Source: Spirochaetales bacterium (GTDB lineage Bacteria; Spirochaetota; Spirochaetia; UBA9216). From it: 39,486 bases of DNA. The stretch covers positions 1 to 39,486 of the forward strand of contig JAISRN010000063.1 of the NCBI GenBank assembly GCA_031273605.1. The letters are read 5' to 3'. Numbering within the stretch: position 1 is the first letter of the stretch; each line of letters begins with the position of its first letter. Shown here piece by piece: positions 1 to 10,902 of this stretch. The notes under the pieces are model-generated. The model made no database searches. It had not been told where the DNA came from and worked only from the letters and a program-made list of their open reading frames with translations. The position numbers were made by a program, and so were the translations under genes.

Positions 1-4
1 CGTA

Positions 5-22
5 ATGTTTCACGTGAAACAT
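5..22. promoter_or_regulatory. parS-like centromere site (ParB/Spo0J binding), ATGTTTCACGTGAAACAT
   Basis: Perfect 18-bp palindrome containing TGTTTCACGTGAAACA, which matches the bacterial parS consensus TGTTNCACGTGAAACA; followed by T7 on + strand; adjacent to the gyrA/gyrB operon. Confidence 0.85.
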
Positions 23-26
23 TTTT

Positions 27-722
27 TTACAGGAAATCTTTGAGTTGTTCCAGGGAATGTATTTCGTAGGTGGGCCTGAGGGTTGTGGGGTTTTCGGCGC
101 GCCGGGGGTTAAACCAGCAAGTGTCTATGCCGTAATTAAAGCCCCCCTGAATATCGGAAGTTAAGGAATCGCCGATAATGAGAATCGAGTTTTTGTCGGT
201 CCGCCCGGTCTGCCTCTCCCCATAGGCGAAGATGCCCGGATTGGGTTTGTTGTCCCCGGCCTCCTCGGAAATAATAACGTAGGGAAACGTATCTTTCAGG
301 GGGGAAAGGCGAATCCGGGATCTTTGAATTTCCGAAAGGCCATTGGTGATCAGCGCCAGGGTATAACGGGCCCCCAGGTAGCGGCAGATCTCCTGGGCGC
401 CAGGAATAAGGAAGGCCGCCTGGGCAAGGTACTTTAGGTAGGTGCGGCTAAAAACTTCGGGGTTAGGAGAATTTTTCAAGCCGATAGATTCAAAGAGAAG
501 CCGGAAACGCTTAATCCGCAGCTCCGGCTGGGTAAGACGGCCCTCTTCATATTCCAGCCAAACCGCCCGGTTGATCCGCTGATACTCCTCCAGGTAGGCC
601 GGGGGGGAATCAATCCCTGTTTCCCCAAGGGCCCGGGAAAGGGAAAATTGCTCGGCCTTGTGATAATCAAAGAGGGTGTCGTCCGCATCAAGGTAGAGAA
701 GCCGGTATTTACCTTCGGCCAT
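27..722 (-). CDS. HAD-superfamily hydrolase, YjjG-like nucleotidase/phosphatase
   Basis: LDADDTLFD motif I, ITNG motif II, K-PNPGIF and IIGDSLTSDIQGG motif. Confidence 0.85.
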   Translation of the reverse strand: MAEGKYRLLYLDADDTLFDYHKAEQFSLSRALGETGIDSPPAYLEEYQRINRAVWLEYEEGRLTQPELRIKRFRLLFESIGLKNSPNPEVFSRTYLKYLAQAAFLIPGAQEICRYLGARYTLALITNGLSEIQRSRIRLSPLKDTFPYVIISEEAGDNKPNPGIFAYGERQTGRTDKNSILIIGDSLTSDIQGGFNYGIDTCWFNPRRAENPTTLRPTYEIHSLEQLKDFL

Positions 723-729
723 TTTTGTC

Positions 730-3159
730 CTAATCCTTTTCGTTGATAATCCGGGCGGCTCCTACGAGAAAGTCCGGCTTTTCAATATTCACGATTCTAA
801 CCCCCTGGGCAGTCTTTCCCAACTGGGGAATGTCCGCCAGTTTCAGTTTCAGGGTGTTGCCCTGGGAGGTTATGCATACCACATCATCTTGAATATTGGC
901 CGAAAGAGCCGCGGTTAACTCCCCGGTTTTTTCGGTAATCCGGTAGATAATTTGTCCCTGGGTTCCCCGGCCGTGGCAGGTAAAATGCTCAAAGCGGATC
1001 CGCTTGCCGTGGCCACATTCGGTTACCAGTACCATTTCTTCATTTTCATGCACCGCCATAACCCCGGAAATTTCATCCCTTTCCTGTAGTTTCATTCCCG
1101 AAACGCCCCGGGTAGCCCGGCCCATGGTCCGGATGGTCTCTTCGCTCATCCGAAGGGCATAACCGAATTTGGAAACCAAAACCACCTCATCCCGGCCGGA
1201 AGTAATTAAGGCGCTTACCAGGTGATCCCCGTTGTCCAGCCGCAGGGCAATGATTCCCCTGGTCTTGGCGTTGGCAAATTCTTCGGTGGAGACTTTTTTG
1301 ATCACCCCCTTCCGGGTAATCATAAGGAGAGTTCGGTCTCCGCTAAAGTTGGACAACGAGACGGTGGCGGTAATCTCCTCGTTGGCGGAGATGCTCAGGA
1401 GGGTTTTGACCTGAACCCCCCGGCTGGTCCTGGACCCTTCGGGAATCTCGTGCACCTTAACCCAGTAAGCCTTGCCCTCGCTGGTGATAAAGAGAAGGTA
1501 GTCATGGGTGGAGGCGATAAAGAGATGCTCTAAAAAGTCCTCATTCACCAGGTTGGTGGAAGAAGACCCCTTGCCCCCCCGGCCCTGATTCTTGTACGCG
1601 TTGGCCGGAACCCGTTTGATAAAGCCCTTGTGGGAGACCAGTACCACCATGTCCTCCCGGGTAATCATGTCCTCCACATCGATCTTTTCTACTTCGCTGG
1701 CGATGATTTCCGTCCGTCTGGGATCGCCGTATTTCTCGCCAATTTCGGTAATTTCGGCTTTAATAACCCCCATGAGTTTTGTTTCATCCGCCAGGAGGGA
1801 TTCGAGATACTCTATCAGGGCCAGGATTTCCTTTAGCTCGTCCAGGATTTTTTGGGTCTCCATGCTGGTAAGCCTTTGGAGACGCATATCCAGAATGGCC
1901 TGGGCCTGTTTTTCGGAAAAGCTGAACCGCTCTATCAGCCGGATTCGGGCGGCCTCAACGGTTTTTGCCGCCTTAATGATGGCGATAACTTCGTCAATGT
2001 TTTCCAGGGCAATTTTAAGGCCCTCTAAAATATGGGCCCGTTCCCTGGCCTTTTCCAGATCGAACCGGGTGCGCCGGGTAACCACTTCCTTTCGGTGAAG
2101 GATAAAGCAGGAGAGCATGTCCTTGAGGGAAACGATCTTGGGCGCTCCCTGGACCAGAGCCAGGGCATTGACATTAAAATTTTGCTGCAACAGGGTGTGG
2201 GCAAAAAGCTGATTCAGCACTACCTTGGCCACTGCCCCCCGTTTAAGAAAAATAACCACCCTCATCCCCTGGCGGTCCGATTCGTCCCTAACCAGGCTGA
2301 TTCCCTCAATTTTTTTGGTTTCCGCTAGCTCGTTAATCTTGATCACCAGGGCGGCCTTGTTGACCCCAAAGGGAATTTCGGTAACCACGATAACGTCCCG
2401 GCCGGATTTGCTGGTTTCCAGACTTACCTTGGCCCTCACCAGAATTTTTCCCCGGCCGGTTTGGTAGGCGCTTTTGATTCCCGCCCGGCCAAAAATGAGG
2501 CCCCCGGTGGGAAAGTCCGGGCCGCTGATGTACTTTAAGAGGCCTTCCAGTTCCAGGCCGGGATCGTCAATTAAGGCGGCGGCGGCGGCGCAGACTTCGG
2601 CTAGGTTGTGGGGGGGGATGTTGGTTGCCATGCCCACGGCAATACCGGTGGCGCCGTTTACCAGGAGGGAGGGAATGGCCGCCGGCATCACCGCCGGTTC
2701 GGTGGTAGAATCATCGTAGTTAGGAATAAAATCAACGGTGTTTTTATTGATGTCCCTAACCATCTCTTCGGAGATTCGTTCCAGCCGGGCTTCGGTGTAC
2801 CGCATGGCGGCGGGGGGGTCTCCATCCACGGAGCCAAAGTTGCCCTGGCCGTAAACCAGGGGATAGCGCAGGGAGAAATTCTGGGCCATCCGGACCAGGG
2901 CATCGTAAACCGAGGCGTCTCCGTGGGGGTGGTACTTTCCCAGTACATCCCCCACGATCCGGGCGCATTTTTTGTTAGGTTTATCGTGGCGCAGGCCCAT
3001 TTCACTCATGCTGTAGAGAATTCTGCGGTGAACCGGCTTTAGGCCGTCCCGAATATCGGGAAGCGCCCGGCTCACAATAACCGACATGGCGTAATTGAGG
3101 TAGGAGCCTTTGATTTCCTCTTCAATGGCAATGGGCAGTATCTTACCTTCGGATTCCAC
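730..3159 (-). CDS. gyrA: DNA gyrase subunit A
   Basis: [37 protein letters not shown]-type active site ([10 protein letters not shown]), C-terminal beta-pinwheel repeats. Confidence 0.97.
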   Translation of the reverse strand: MESEGKILPIAIEEEIKGSYLNYAMSVIVSRALPDIRDGLKPVHRRILYSMSEMGLRHDKPNKKCARIVGDVLGKYHPHGDASVYDALVRMAQNFSLRYPLVYGQGNFGSVDGDPPAAMRYTEARLERISEEMVRDINKNTVDFIPNYDDSTTEPAVMPAAIPSLLVNGATGIAVGMATNIPPHNLAEVCAAAAALIDDPGLELEGLLKYISGPDFPTGGLIFGRAGIKSAYQTGRGKILVRAKVSLETSKSGRDVIVVTEIPFGVNKAALVIKINELAETKKIEGISLVRDESDRQGMRVVIFLKRGAVAKVVLNQLFAHTLLQQNFNVNALALVQGAPKIVSLKDMLSCFILHRKEVVTRRTRFDLEKARERAHILEGLKIALENIDEVIAIIKAAKTVEAARIRLIERFSFSEKQAQAILDMRLQRLTSMETQKILDELKEILALIEYLESLLADETKLMGVIKAEITEIGEKYGDPRRTEIIASEVEKIDVEDMITREDMVVLVSHKGFIKRVPANAYKNQGRGGKGSSSTNLVNEDFLEHLFIASTHDYLLFITSEGKAYWVKVHEIPEGSRTSRGVQVKTLLSISANEEITATVSLSNFSGDRTLLMITRKGVIKKVSTEEFANAKTRGIIALRLDNGDHLVSALITSGRDEVVLVSKFGYALRMSEETIRTMGRATRGVSGMKLQERDEISGVMAVHENEEMVLVTECGHGKRIRFEHFTCHGRGTQGQIIYRITEKTGELTAALSANIQDDVVCITSQGNTLKLKLADIPQLGKTAQGVRIVNIEKPDFLVGAARIINEKD

Positions 3160-3219
3160 TATCTAGTCCTCTTTGATTTGCAGTAGGGTCTGATACCCCT
3201 TTCAGGGCGGGGTAGTTCA

Positions 3220-5194
<1,975 letters not shown>

Positions 5195-5245
5195 TCTGGT
5201 ATTTCTCAGGCTAAAGCCTTGCGAAACGTGCCAGTTTTAGGGGTT

Positions 5246-5276
5246 GCCGTTCCAAAATTTGACATTGTGGAACTGC
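5246..5276. repeat. REP-like palindrome, GCCGTTCCA...TGGAACTGC family
   Basis: Inverted repeat GTTCCA/TGGAAC with similar flanks at 17624 and 32122. Confidence 0.6.
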
Positions 5277-5455
5277 CTCAACTATTATAAGTATAGCCTT
5301 TTTTGCCGGCAGGGTAAAGGGGGGAGCCTTGAAGGTCATGGGGAAAACTCCTAAACGCCCTCACCAGGGGCAGGGAGCCGGCGCCCCTTATGGTTATGGG
5401 GCCGCGCGGCAGGAGGCAGGTGGAATTTTTGCAAAAAATGTGTAAACTATGCTTA

Positions 5456-5476
5456 TTATAGAAAAATATTCTATAA
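5456..5476. repeat. 8-bp inverted repeat upstream of MCP gene
   Basis: TTATAGAA-AAATA-TTCTATAA. Confidence 0.6.
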
Positions 5477-5522
5477 ACAATTATACAAAATTGGATGGCA
5501 TGTTAAAAAAGGAGAATTTTGG

Positions 5523-7382
5523 ATGAATAAAAAATGGGTGTTTATCGCAACTATTGGCGTGAGCAATATTATAATAATTATTGTGAATTTACTTGTGTTA
5601 TGTATTTTTCAAGCTAACCCCGTTCCTCTGGGCGCGATGCTCCTCCGGGTTCTGCTGCCCGGCCTGGGATATGTTATCGTTGTTACCCTGATCCTGGGGG
5701 CCAACGGGTCCTTTTTTGATTCAAAAAACTTACAGGTTTCCGGGGAGGAGTATACTAAAATCTTAAAAAAACTGGGATCCGTCCCGGTTAAATTGATTGC
5801 CCTTATTGTGGTGTTCCAGGCTGTTTTTGCGTCCCTTGTTTTTCTTCAGGGGGAGAGGATCGGCATACAAGGGGATAACAAGGCCGCCCTCTTTATGGCA
5901 GTTCTTGCCGCCGGGATGCTGCTGGGAACCTTTGCGTATGTCCTGGTGGATCGCTTGGTTTCTGACACCCTTATTGCCAACAGCCTGGCCGAATATCCCC
6001 GGGACCTGCGGGAAAAGCGGCAGGCGCTTAAAATGTTTATTATTCCCGTGGCGGTGGCTATTGTAGCTGTTCTCTATGTCTATTCCATCACCTATCTGAC
6101 CATCTTTAAGGCGGGGGGTTCCCTGGCGGACATGACCGGATCATCCTGGATTCCCGCCCTTGTGTTTATCGGTTCCTTTTTTGTCAGTGTCTTCCTCCTG
6201 GCCTACACCCTTAAGCAAAACACCTGCAGGCTTTTTGATTCCGTGGTAGCCCAGCTTGAAAACCTCTCTTCCGCCAAAAAGGACCTTACCCGGCGTATCT
6301 CCATCTGTTCCATTGACGAATTAGGAACCATCGCCGGGATGGTGAATAGTTTTTGCGTACACATGGCTGATGGAATGAAGGCGATAAAGTCCGGCGAATA
6401 TGACCTTGCCGATTCGGGGCGTAAACTGGAAGAAAATATAGCCGATATGGCTTCGTCCCTTTCCCTGATCTCCGGCAGCATTGAACAGGTCCGGGAAAAA
6501 ACCCAATCCCAGATGCAGAGCGTGTCGGAATCCTCCGCGGCGGTGCATGAGATTGCTAAAAACATCGAATCCCTGGATGGCGCTATCGTTTCTCAGGTGT
6601 CCAGCATGAGCCAGGCGTCTTCGGCGGTGGAAGAAATGCTGGGGAATATTTCCTCCATCGGAGGGGTGGTGGAAAAAATGGCGGATCAGTTCAAAACCGT
6701 GGACACCGCCGCCGCCGAGGGCGGGGCGATTCAGCAGGAAAATGGGGCGAAGATCCGGGAAATTGTAACCCAATCCCAGACCCTGATGGAGGCTAACCGG
6801 ATCATCGCCACCATCGCCGCCCAGACCAATTTGTTAGCCATGAACGCTGCTATTGAGGCCGCCCACGCCGGCGATGCCGGGAGGGGCTTTTCCGTGGTTT
6901 CCGATGAAATCCGAAAGCTGGCGGAAAATTCCTCCGGGGAATCCAAAAAAATCAGCGCTGAATTAAAACAGATTGCAGAGACCATTAATAAGATCGTTAA
7001 GAACGCCGATGCCCTGGAACGGGCTTTTTCCCTGGTTTCCGAACGGGTCAGGGATACTGAAAAGCTGGTGCTGGAAGTAAGAAACGCGATCCGGGAGCAG
7101 AGCGAAGGGGCCGCCCAGGTTATGACCGCCCTAAAAACGATGAATGATATCAGCGTTCAGGTCCGGACCGGTTCAACGGAAATGAACGAGGGCAACGTTT
7201 CCATGCTCCGGGAGATCAGCTCCCTTCAAAGCCAGGCCAAGGAAATTTCCGACAACATGGACGAGATGGTCCAGGGGATTACCCGGATAAATACCGGCGC
7301 CCAGGAAGTTTCGGAACTTGCGGAAGTTAACCGGTCTTCCATAAAAAGCATAGCCGCTATTGTGGACGAGTTTGCGGTTTAA
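5523..7382 (+). CDS. Methyl-accepting chemotaxis protein with polytopic N-terminal domain
   Basis: MCP signalling hairpin [43 protein letters not shown]; about six hydrophobic segments upstream; SD aaggag. Confidence 0.95.
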   Translation: MNKKWVFIATIGVSNIIIIIVNLLVLCIFQANPVPLGAMLLRVLLPGLGYVIVVTLILGANGSFFDSKNLQVSGEEYTKILKKLGSVPVKLIALIVVFQAVFASLVFLQGERIGIQGDNKAALFMAVLAAGMLLGTFAYVLVDRLVSDTLIANSLAEYPRDLREKRQALKMFIIPVAVAIVAVLYVYSITYLTIFKAGGSLADMTGSSWIPALVFIGSFFVSVFLLAYTLKQNTCRLFDSVVAQLENLSSAKKDLTRRISICSIDELGTIAGMVNSFCVHMADGMKAIKSGEYDLADSGRKLEENIADMASSLSLISGSIEQVREKTQSQMQSVSESSAAVHEIAKNIESLDGAIVSQVSSMSQASSAVEEMLGNISSIGGVVEKMADQFKTVDTAAAEGGAIQQENGAKIREIVTQSQTLMEANRIIATIAAQTNLLAMNAAIEAAHAGDAGRGFSVVSDEIRKLAENSSGESKKISAELKQIAETINKIVKNADALERAFSLVSERVRDTEKLVLEVRNAIREQSEGAAQVMTALKTMNDISVQVRTGSTEMNEGNVSMLREISSLQSQAKEISDNMDEMVQGITRINTGAQEVSELAEVNRSSIKSIAAIVDEFAV

Positions 7383-7463
7383 GTTCGGCATCTCCTTATA
7401 GGGTCCGGTTTCCGCCTGCTTCTCTTAGGCAGCTTATTCGCCATTTTTGCCCCAGGCTTATTA

Positions 7464-7509
7464 GGACATTTCTATTGAACGCCGACAAACGGCGGCGCCA
7501 CCGTTGACA
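7464..7509. repeat. IS-end-like dispersed repeat, copy 1
   Basis: GGACATTTCTATTGAACGCcGACAAACG..., shared with 22862-22895. Confidence 0.6.
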
Positions 7510-7535
7510 TAAAAATAATAATATGCTTATGTCAA
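7504..7535. repeat. Perfect 9-bp inverted repeat upstream of small lipoprotein gene, possible operator
   Basis: TTGACATAA-N14-TTATGTCAA. Confidence 0.7.
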
Positions 7536-7580
7536 TTTATGTAAAATTCTATCTTGAAAAAAATATTTAGGAGGGTGGTT

Positions 7581-7922
7581 ATGAAAGCTGCACAAAATGG
7601 GAGCAGGGTGGTTTGGATGGGAATGATTGGCCTGGCGTTGATATTCGGGTTGTTGTTAGGCGGATGTGTATCCAGCAAAGAAGTTACCCCGGCTAACTGG
7701 CAAATGGAAGTGGTTGAATCCGGCCCGCCTTTGAATTCGCTGAGATCGATAAATGCCGGTAGCCAAGATGCCCTTTCAATGGCTCCGCTTCTTGAAGAAG
7801 CAGAGGGAGAAGTGGGAACCTGGTATAAATTTACCGCTGAAGAAAGACCCGGCCAGGTTTTCTATTACAGCACATTTAGTACAAGCGGTATTGTTGTTGG
7901 CAGATTTTTTAAAGCCAAGTAA
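7581..7922 (+). CDS. Small putative lipoprotein of unknown function
   Basis: Signal peptide with lipobox LLLGGC; SD aggagg 5' of ATG at 7581. Confidence 0.7.
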   Translation: MKAAQNGSRVVWMGMIGLALIFGLLLGGCVSSKEVTPANWQMEVVESGPPLNSLRSINAGSQDALSMAPLLEEAEGEVGTWYKFTAEERPGQVFYYSTFSTSGIVVGRFFKAK

Positions 7923-8077
7923 TCTTAGCAAAAACAAAAAAACAGGAGCGGAGAGACGGCTGCGCCCCCCGCCCCTGCCATTTGACTTTATGGCGCAGTT
8001 CTTCCGGTGCTCGATGCAGAATCAGCCCCTTCGGTACCGCCGCTATCAACTTCCTTATAGGCTAATAGGCAAAGTGA

Positions 8078-8410
8078 ATGAAAAATCTCCGTGAAATTTT
8101 GGCTTTTAATTTGAAGGAAAACCGCCGCAGAAAGGGCTTTTCGCAGGATCGACTGGCAGAAATGGCCGGCATTTCTACCCAATATCTCGCCACGGTTGAG
8201 ACCTGCCGTAAATTCCCTACACCGGAAGTGCTGGAACGCCTCGCCAAAGCTTTCGGTATTGAGACTCACCAGCTTTTTGAAGTGTCAACCACCCCCGAAG
8301 AAGCCCTTGAACGTTTGCACCGGTCAATTGTTACCGACATACGGCAGGTTGTGAGGGAAACCATACAGGAGACCCTTTCCGGGGAGTGCAAAGGCAAGGA
8401 TAAGGCTTAA
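8078..8410 (+). CDS. XRE-family helix-turn-helix regulator
   Basis: LKENRRRKGFSQDRLAEMAGISTQYLATVETCRKFPTPEVLERLAKAFGI. Confidence 0.9.
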   Translation: MKNLREILAFNLKENRRRKGFSQDRLAEMAGISTQYLATVETCRKFPTPEVLERLAKAFGIETHQLFEVSTTPEEALERLHRSIVTDIRQVVRETIQETLSGECKGKDKA

Positions 8411-8553
8411 GCGGCTTTGCCGCCGGAGAATAACGCCGCCCTAAGTTTTCGCTCCCCGTAATGTTGGTTCGGAATTTCGTCTTGCCGATGCTTTTGGAGT
8501 TAAAAATATATTTAATTGGTTTTATGCAATAATGGCATATTTAGTCCAGTTGA

Positions 8554-8582
8554 TTGACAATAGTTCAAAAACACTATAAATT
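8554..8582 (+). promoter_or_regulatory. Sigma70-type promoter TTGACA-17-TAAATT
   Basis: -35 at 8554-8559, -10 at 8577-8582, upstream of 8623 gene. Confidence 0.65.
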
Positions 8583-8622
8583 GATTCTCAGCGGGGTTGT
8601 TTATTATTATCGGGGTGGCAAT

Positions 8623-9894
8623 TTGAAAAATTGGTACAAACTTGACAATGCAGCCAAATTATTTTCCAATGTGGCAAGCAGAAAAAACTCCTCTGTATTT
8701 AGAATAGCCGTTGTTATGCAAGAGGAAGTAGACGGAAGCATTTTGCAAAAAGCGGTTGACCATATTTACGCCAGATTTCCGATGTTTTTTACCCGCATGC
8801 GAAGCGGTGTGTTTTGGAACTACATGGACGAGCTTGGACACAGCTTTAAGGTAGTAGAAGAAAGCGGGTATCCCTGCGGGATGATAGATGCAAAAAACAA
8901 TAACGGTTACATGCTTAAAATCCTCTATTATTATAAAAGAATATCCTTTGAAGCCTTTCATTCGCTGACCGATGGCAGCGGGGCAGTAGAATTTGTTAAA
9001 ACCCTTGTTTACTACTATCTTTGTTTTATGGGGAAGGCGATTTCGCCGGAAAATAAGATTTTGCTTGCAGAGGACGGCGTCAGCCTTGATGAATCCGAGG
9101 ACAGTTATTCAAAGTATTGCGAAGGATTGCCGGGTAAAACTGAAAAAAATAAAAACTCCTATAAAATTACCGGGACATCCTTTAGCTTGCACGGAAACAA
9201 TATAACAACAGGCATTATGAGCGCCCAGGCTCTAAATGGGCTCGCCAAGGCGCACGGTACAACCATCACCCCATATCTGGCAGCGGTGCTTGTACAGTCC
9301 ATTTATCAATCCCGGATAAAGCCCGGCAATAATAAATCAATTGTTGTGGCGATACCGGTTAACCTGAGAAATCTTTTCCCTTCAAAAACGATGCGTAATT
9401 TTTCATGCGTGGTAAATCTTGACTACAACCCCGCGAAAGGAATGGATTTGGCGGATATCATCGGCGATCTTACCGCCCGGTTGAAAGAAAAAACCAAAAA
9501 GCAATGCCTGCAAAGGAACATATCGAACAATGTCAGGTATGAACAAAATATTGCCGTGAAATTTGTTCCTCTTTTTGTTAAGCGGGTATTCATAAGATTT
9601 TGCTTTGATATGCTCGGTGAAAATAAAAAAACGATTACCCTTTCAAATGTTGGCAATATTACAACCCCGGCCGATATGTCCCCCCATATCAAATATTTTG
9701 AAGCCACCCTTTATCCAACCCAAAAGCGTCCGCTAAGCTGCGCGGTCTGCTCGGTCGATGACAAGCTGTCAATCAACTTTTCCAGAACGATTGTTGAGCC
9801 TGATATTATAAGACGTTTTTTCTCTTTTTTCGCAAACGAGGCCGGATTAGATGTTGTTTTATATTCAAATGACTGGGGAATAAAAAATGAGTAA
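8623..9894 (+). CDS. Alcohol-acetyltransferase / condensation-domain-like acyltransferase
   Basis: HSLTDG (HxxxDG) active-site motif and VAIPVNLRNLFPSKTMRNFS; start refined to TTG at 8623 after GGGGTGG because the 8554 start lies in the promoter. Confidence 0.75.
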   Translation: MKNWYKLDNAAKLFSNVASRKNSSVFRIAVVMQEEVDGSILQKAVDHIYARFPMFFTRMRSGVFWNYMDELGHSFKVVEESGYPCGMIDAKNNNGYMLKILYYYKRISFEAFHSLTDGSGAVEFVKTLVYYYLCFMGKAISPENKILLAEDGVSLDESEDSYSKYCEGLPGKTEKNKNSYKITGTSFSLHGNNITTGIMSAQALNGLAKAHGTTITPYLAAVLVQSIYQSRIKPGNNKSIVVAIPVNLRNLFPSKTMRNFSCVVNLDYNPAKGMDLADIIGDLTARLKEKTKKQCLQRNISNNVRYEQNIAVKFVPLFVKRVFIRFCFDMLGENKKTITLSNVGNITTPADMSPHIKYFEATLYPTQKRPLSCAVCSVDDKLSINFSRTIVEPDIIRRFFSFFANEAGLDVVLYSNDWGIKNE

Positions 9895-10561
9895 ATGCCG
9901 GAAATGTGAGGCAAAAACAGAAAAGGGGCAAAAAATTTGTCCGTTGTGCTTTGCCCGTATTGAAAGTAACGATAAAAGCGATACGGAGTATCCCGGCTAC
10001 GCCGGCATGTATAAAGCAATTAAATACTTCACTGTTAAAAAGCTGTTTGCCTTTTTAAGCATCGCCGCAGGGTTGATTTTTTTGTTTTTGAATTTTTATT
10101 TGATGAAATATGCCCACAATTTATGGTCGCTTGTTTTTATCGCCGCTATTTTATTCTGTTGGGGTCTTTATAAAAGCATAAAATCAAAAAAATTGATTTT
10201 AGCGGGCAGGGTGCTGGCCTGTTACTTTCTTATTTCCGCTTTTTTGTTTGTGATTGATTTATATTTGGTGTTTCATAAGTGGTCTGTTGTTTATGTTATT
10301 CCGTTTTTAACTATTGCGCTGATAGTGTTTATAACAATCATTACAATTGTGCAAAAAAGAAGTTATAAAGATTATTTGGGATATTTACTGGCCACGCTGT
10401 TTATAAGCATATATCCCCTCTTTTTATGCTTCCTCTCGCTGTCAAAGGTGGTTTGGCCAAGTATTGCAACATTGGGATACGGATTGCTTACCGGCATAGC
10501 CTTTTATATTTTTATGGATAAAGATTTTAAAGTGGAAATGAAGAAGATCTTTCATTATTAA
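9887..10561 (+). CDS. Zinc-ribbon plus polytopic membrane protein, DUF6320-like
   Basis: CxxC...CPLC N-terminus followed by about six hydrophobic segments; overlaps the upstream acyltransferase by 8 bp. Confidence 0.65.
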   Translation: MSKCRKCEAKTEKGQKICPLCFARIESNDKSDTEYPGYAGMYKAIKYFTVKKLFAFLSIAAGLIFLFLNFYLMKYAHNLWSLVFIAAILFCWGLYKSIKSKKLILAGRVLACYFLISAFLFVIDLYLVFHKWSVVYVIPFLTIALIVFITIITIVQKRSYKDYLGYLLATLFISIYPLFLCFLSLSKVVWPSIATLGYGLLTGIAFYIFMDKDFKVEMKKIFHY

Positions 10562-10592
10562 TTAAAAATCACCGATTTGACAAACAATTAGC

Positions 10593-10621
10593 TTGACAAA
10601 CCTAGGGGGAACCCCTATTAT
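10593..10621 (+). promoter_or_regulatory. Sigma70-type promoter TTGACA-17-TATTAT with palindrome TAGGGGgaaCCCCTA spanning the spacer
   Basis: -35 10593-10598, -10 10616-10621, inverted repeat 10603-10617. Confidence 0.65.
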
Positions 10622-10627
10622 TCTTAA

Positions 10628-10902
10628 TTAAAGGAGTCAGATTCGGCGATGGTGATCTTTGCCGATAACCGCAATTTTAGCCCTTCTCCGATAAATTTAC
10701 TAGGAATTAATCTTTCCCCTATCAGTCATATCTATTCTCCCCGTGGTCACGCCGTCTGTCATGGGCCGCCGGGGAAATTGTTGTTTCAGGAGAGGGCTTA
10801 AGGACAAGTATTAAATTAGCAAAATTATCAGAAGGACTGACAGGGGAAGGCTTGGGGATCGTCATTTTGGCGATCGTAAAATGAAGTTTTTTGGAGGTTA
10901 TT
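10628..10902 (+). ncRNA. Candidate structured 5' leader (cis-regulatory RNA) of the 10903 gene
   Basis: 16-nt helix 10712-10727/10835-10850 (15 of 16 paired incl. G-U), crossing helix 10679-10689/10789-10798, terminal hairpin 10862-10884 followed by AGTTTTTT and SD GGAGG. Confidence 0.45.

Noticed and set aside
2610-2617. G8/C8 homopolymers in gyrA (2610), gyrB (4467), leuB (17972), plsC (24910) and nadE (27907)
   Set aside because: About the number expected in a GC-rich sequence using CCC/GGG codons; frames are intact. Only the 9-mer in aroA was kept, at low interest.
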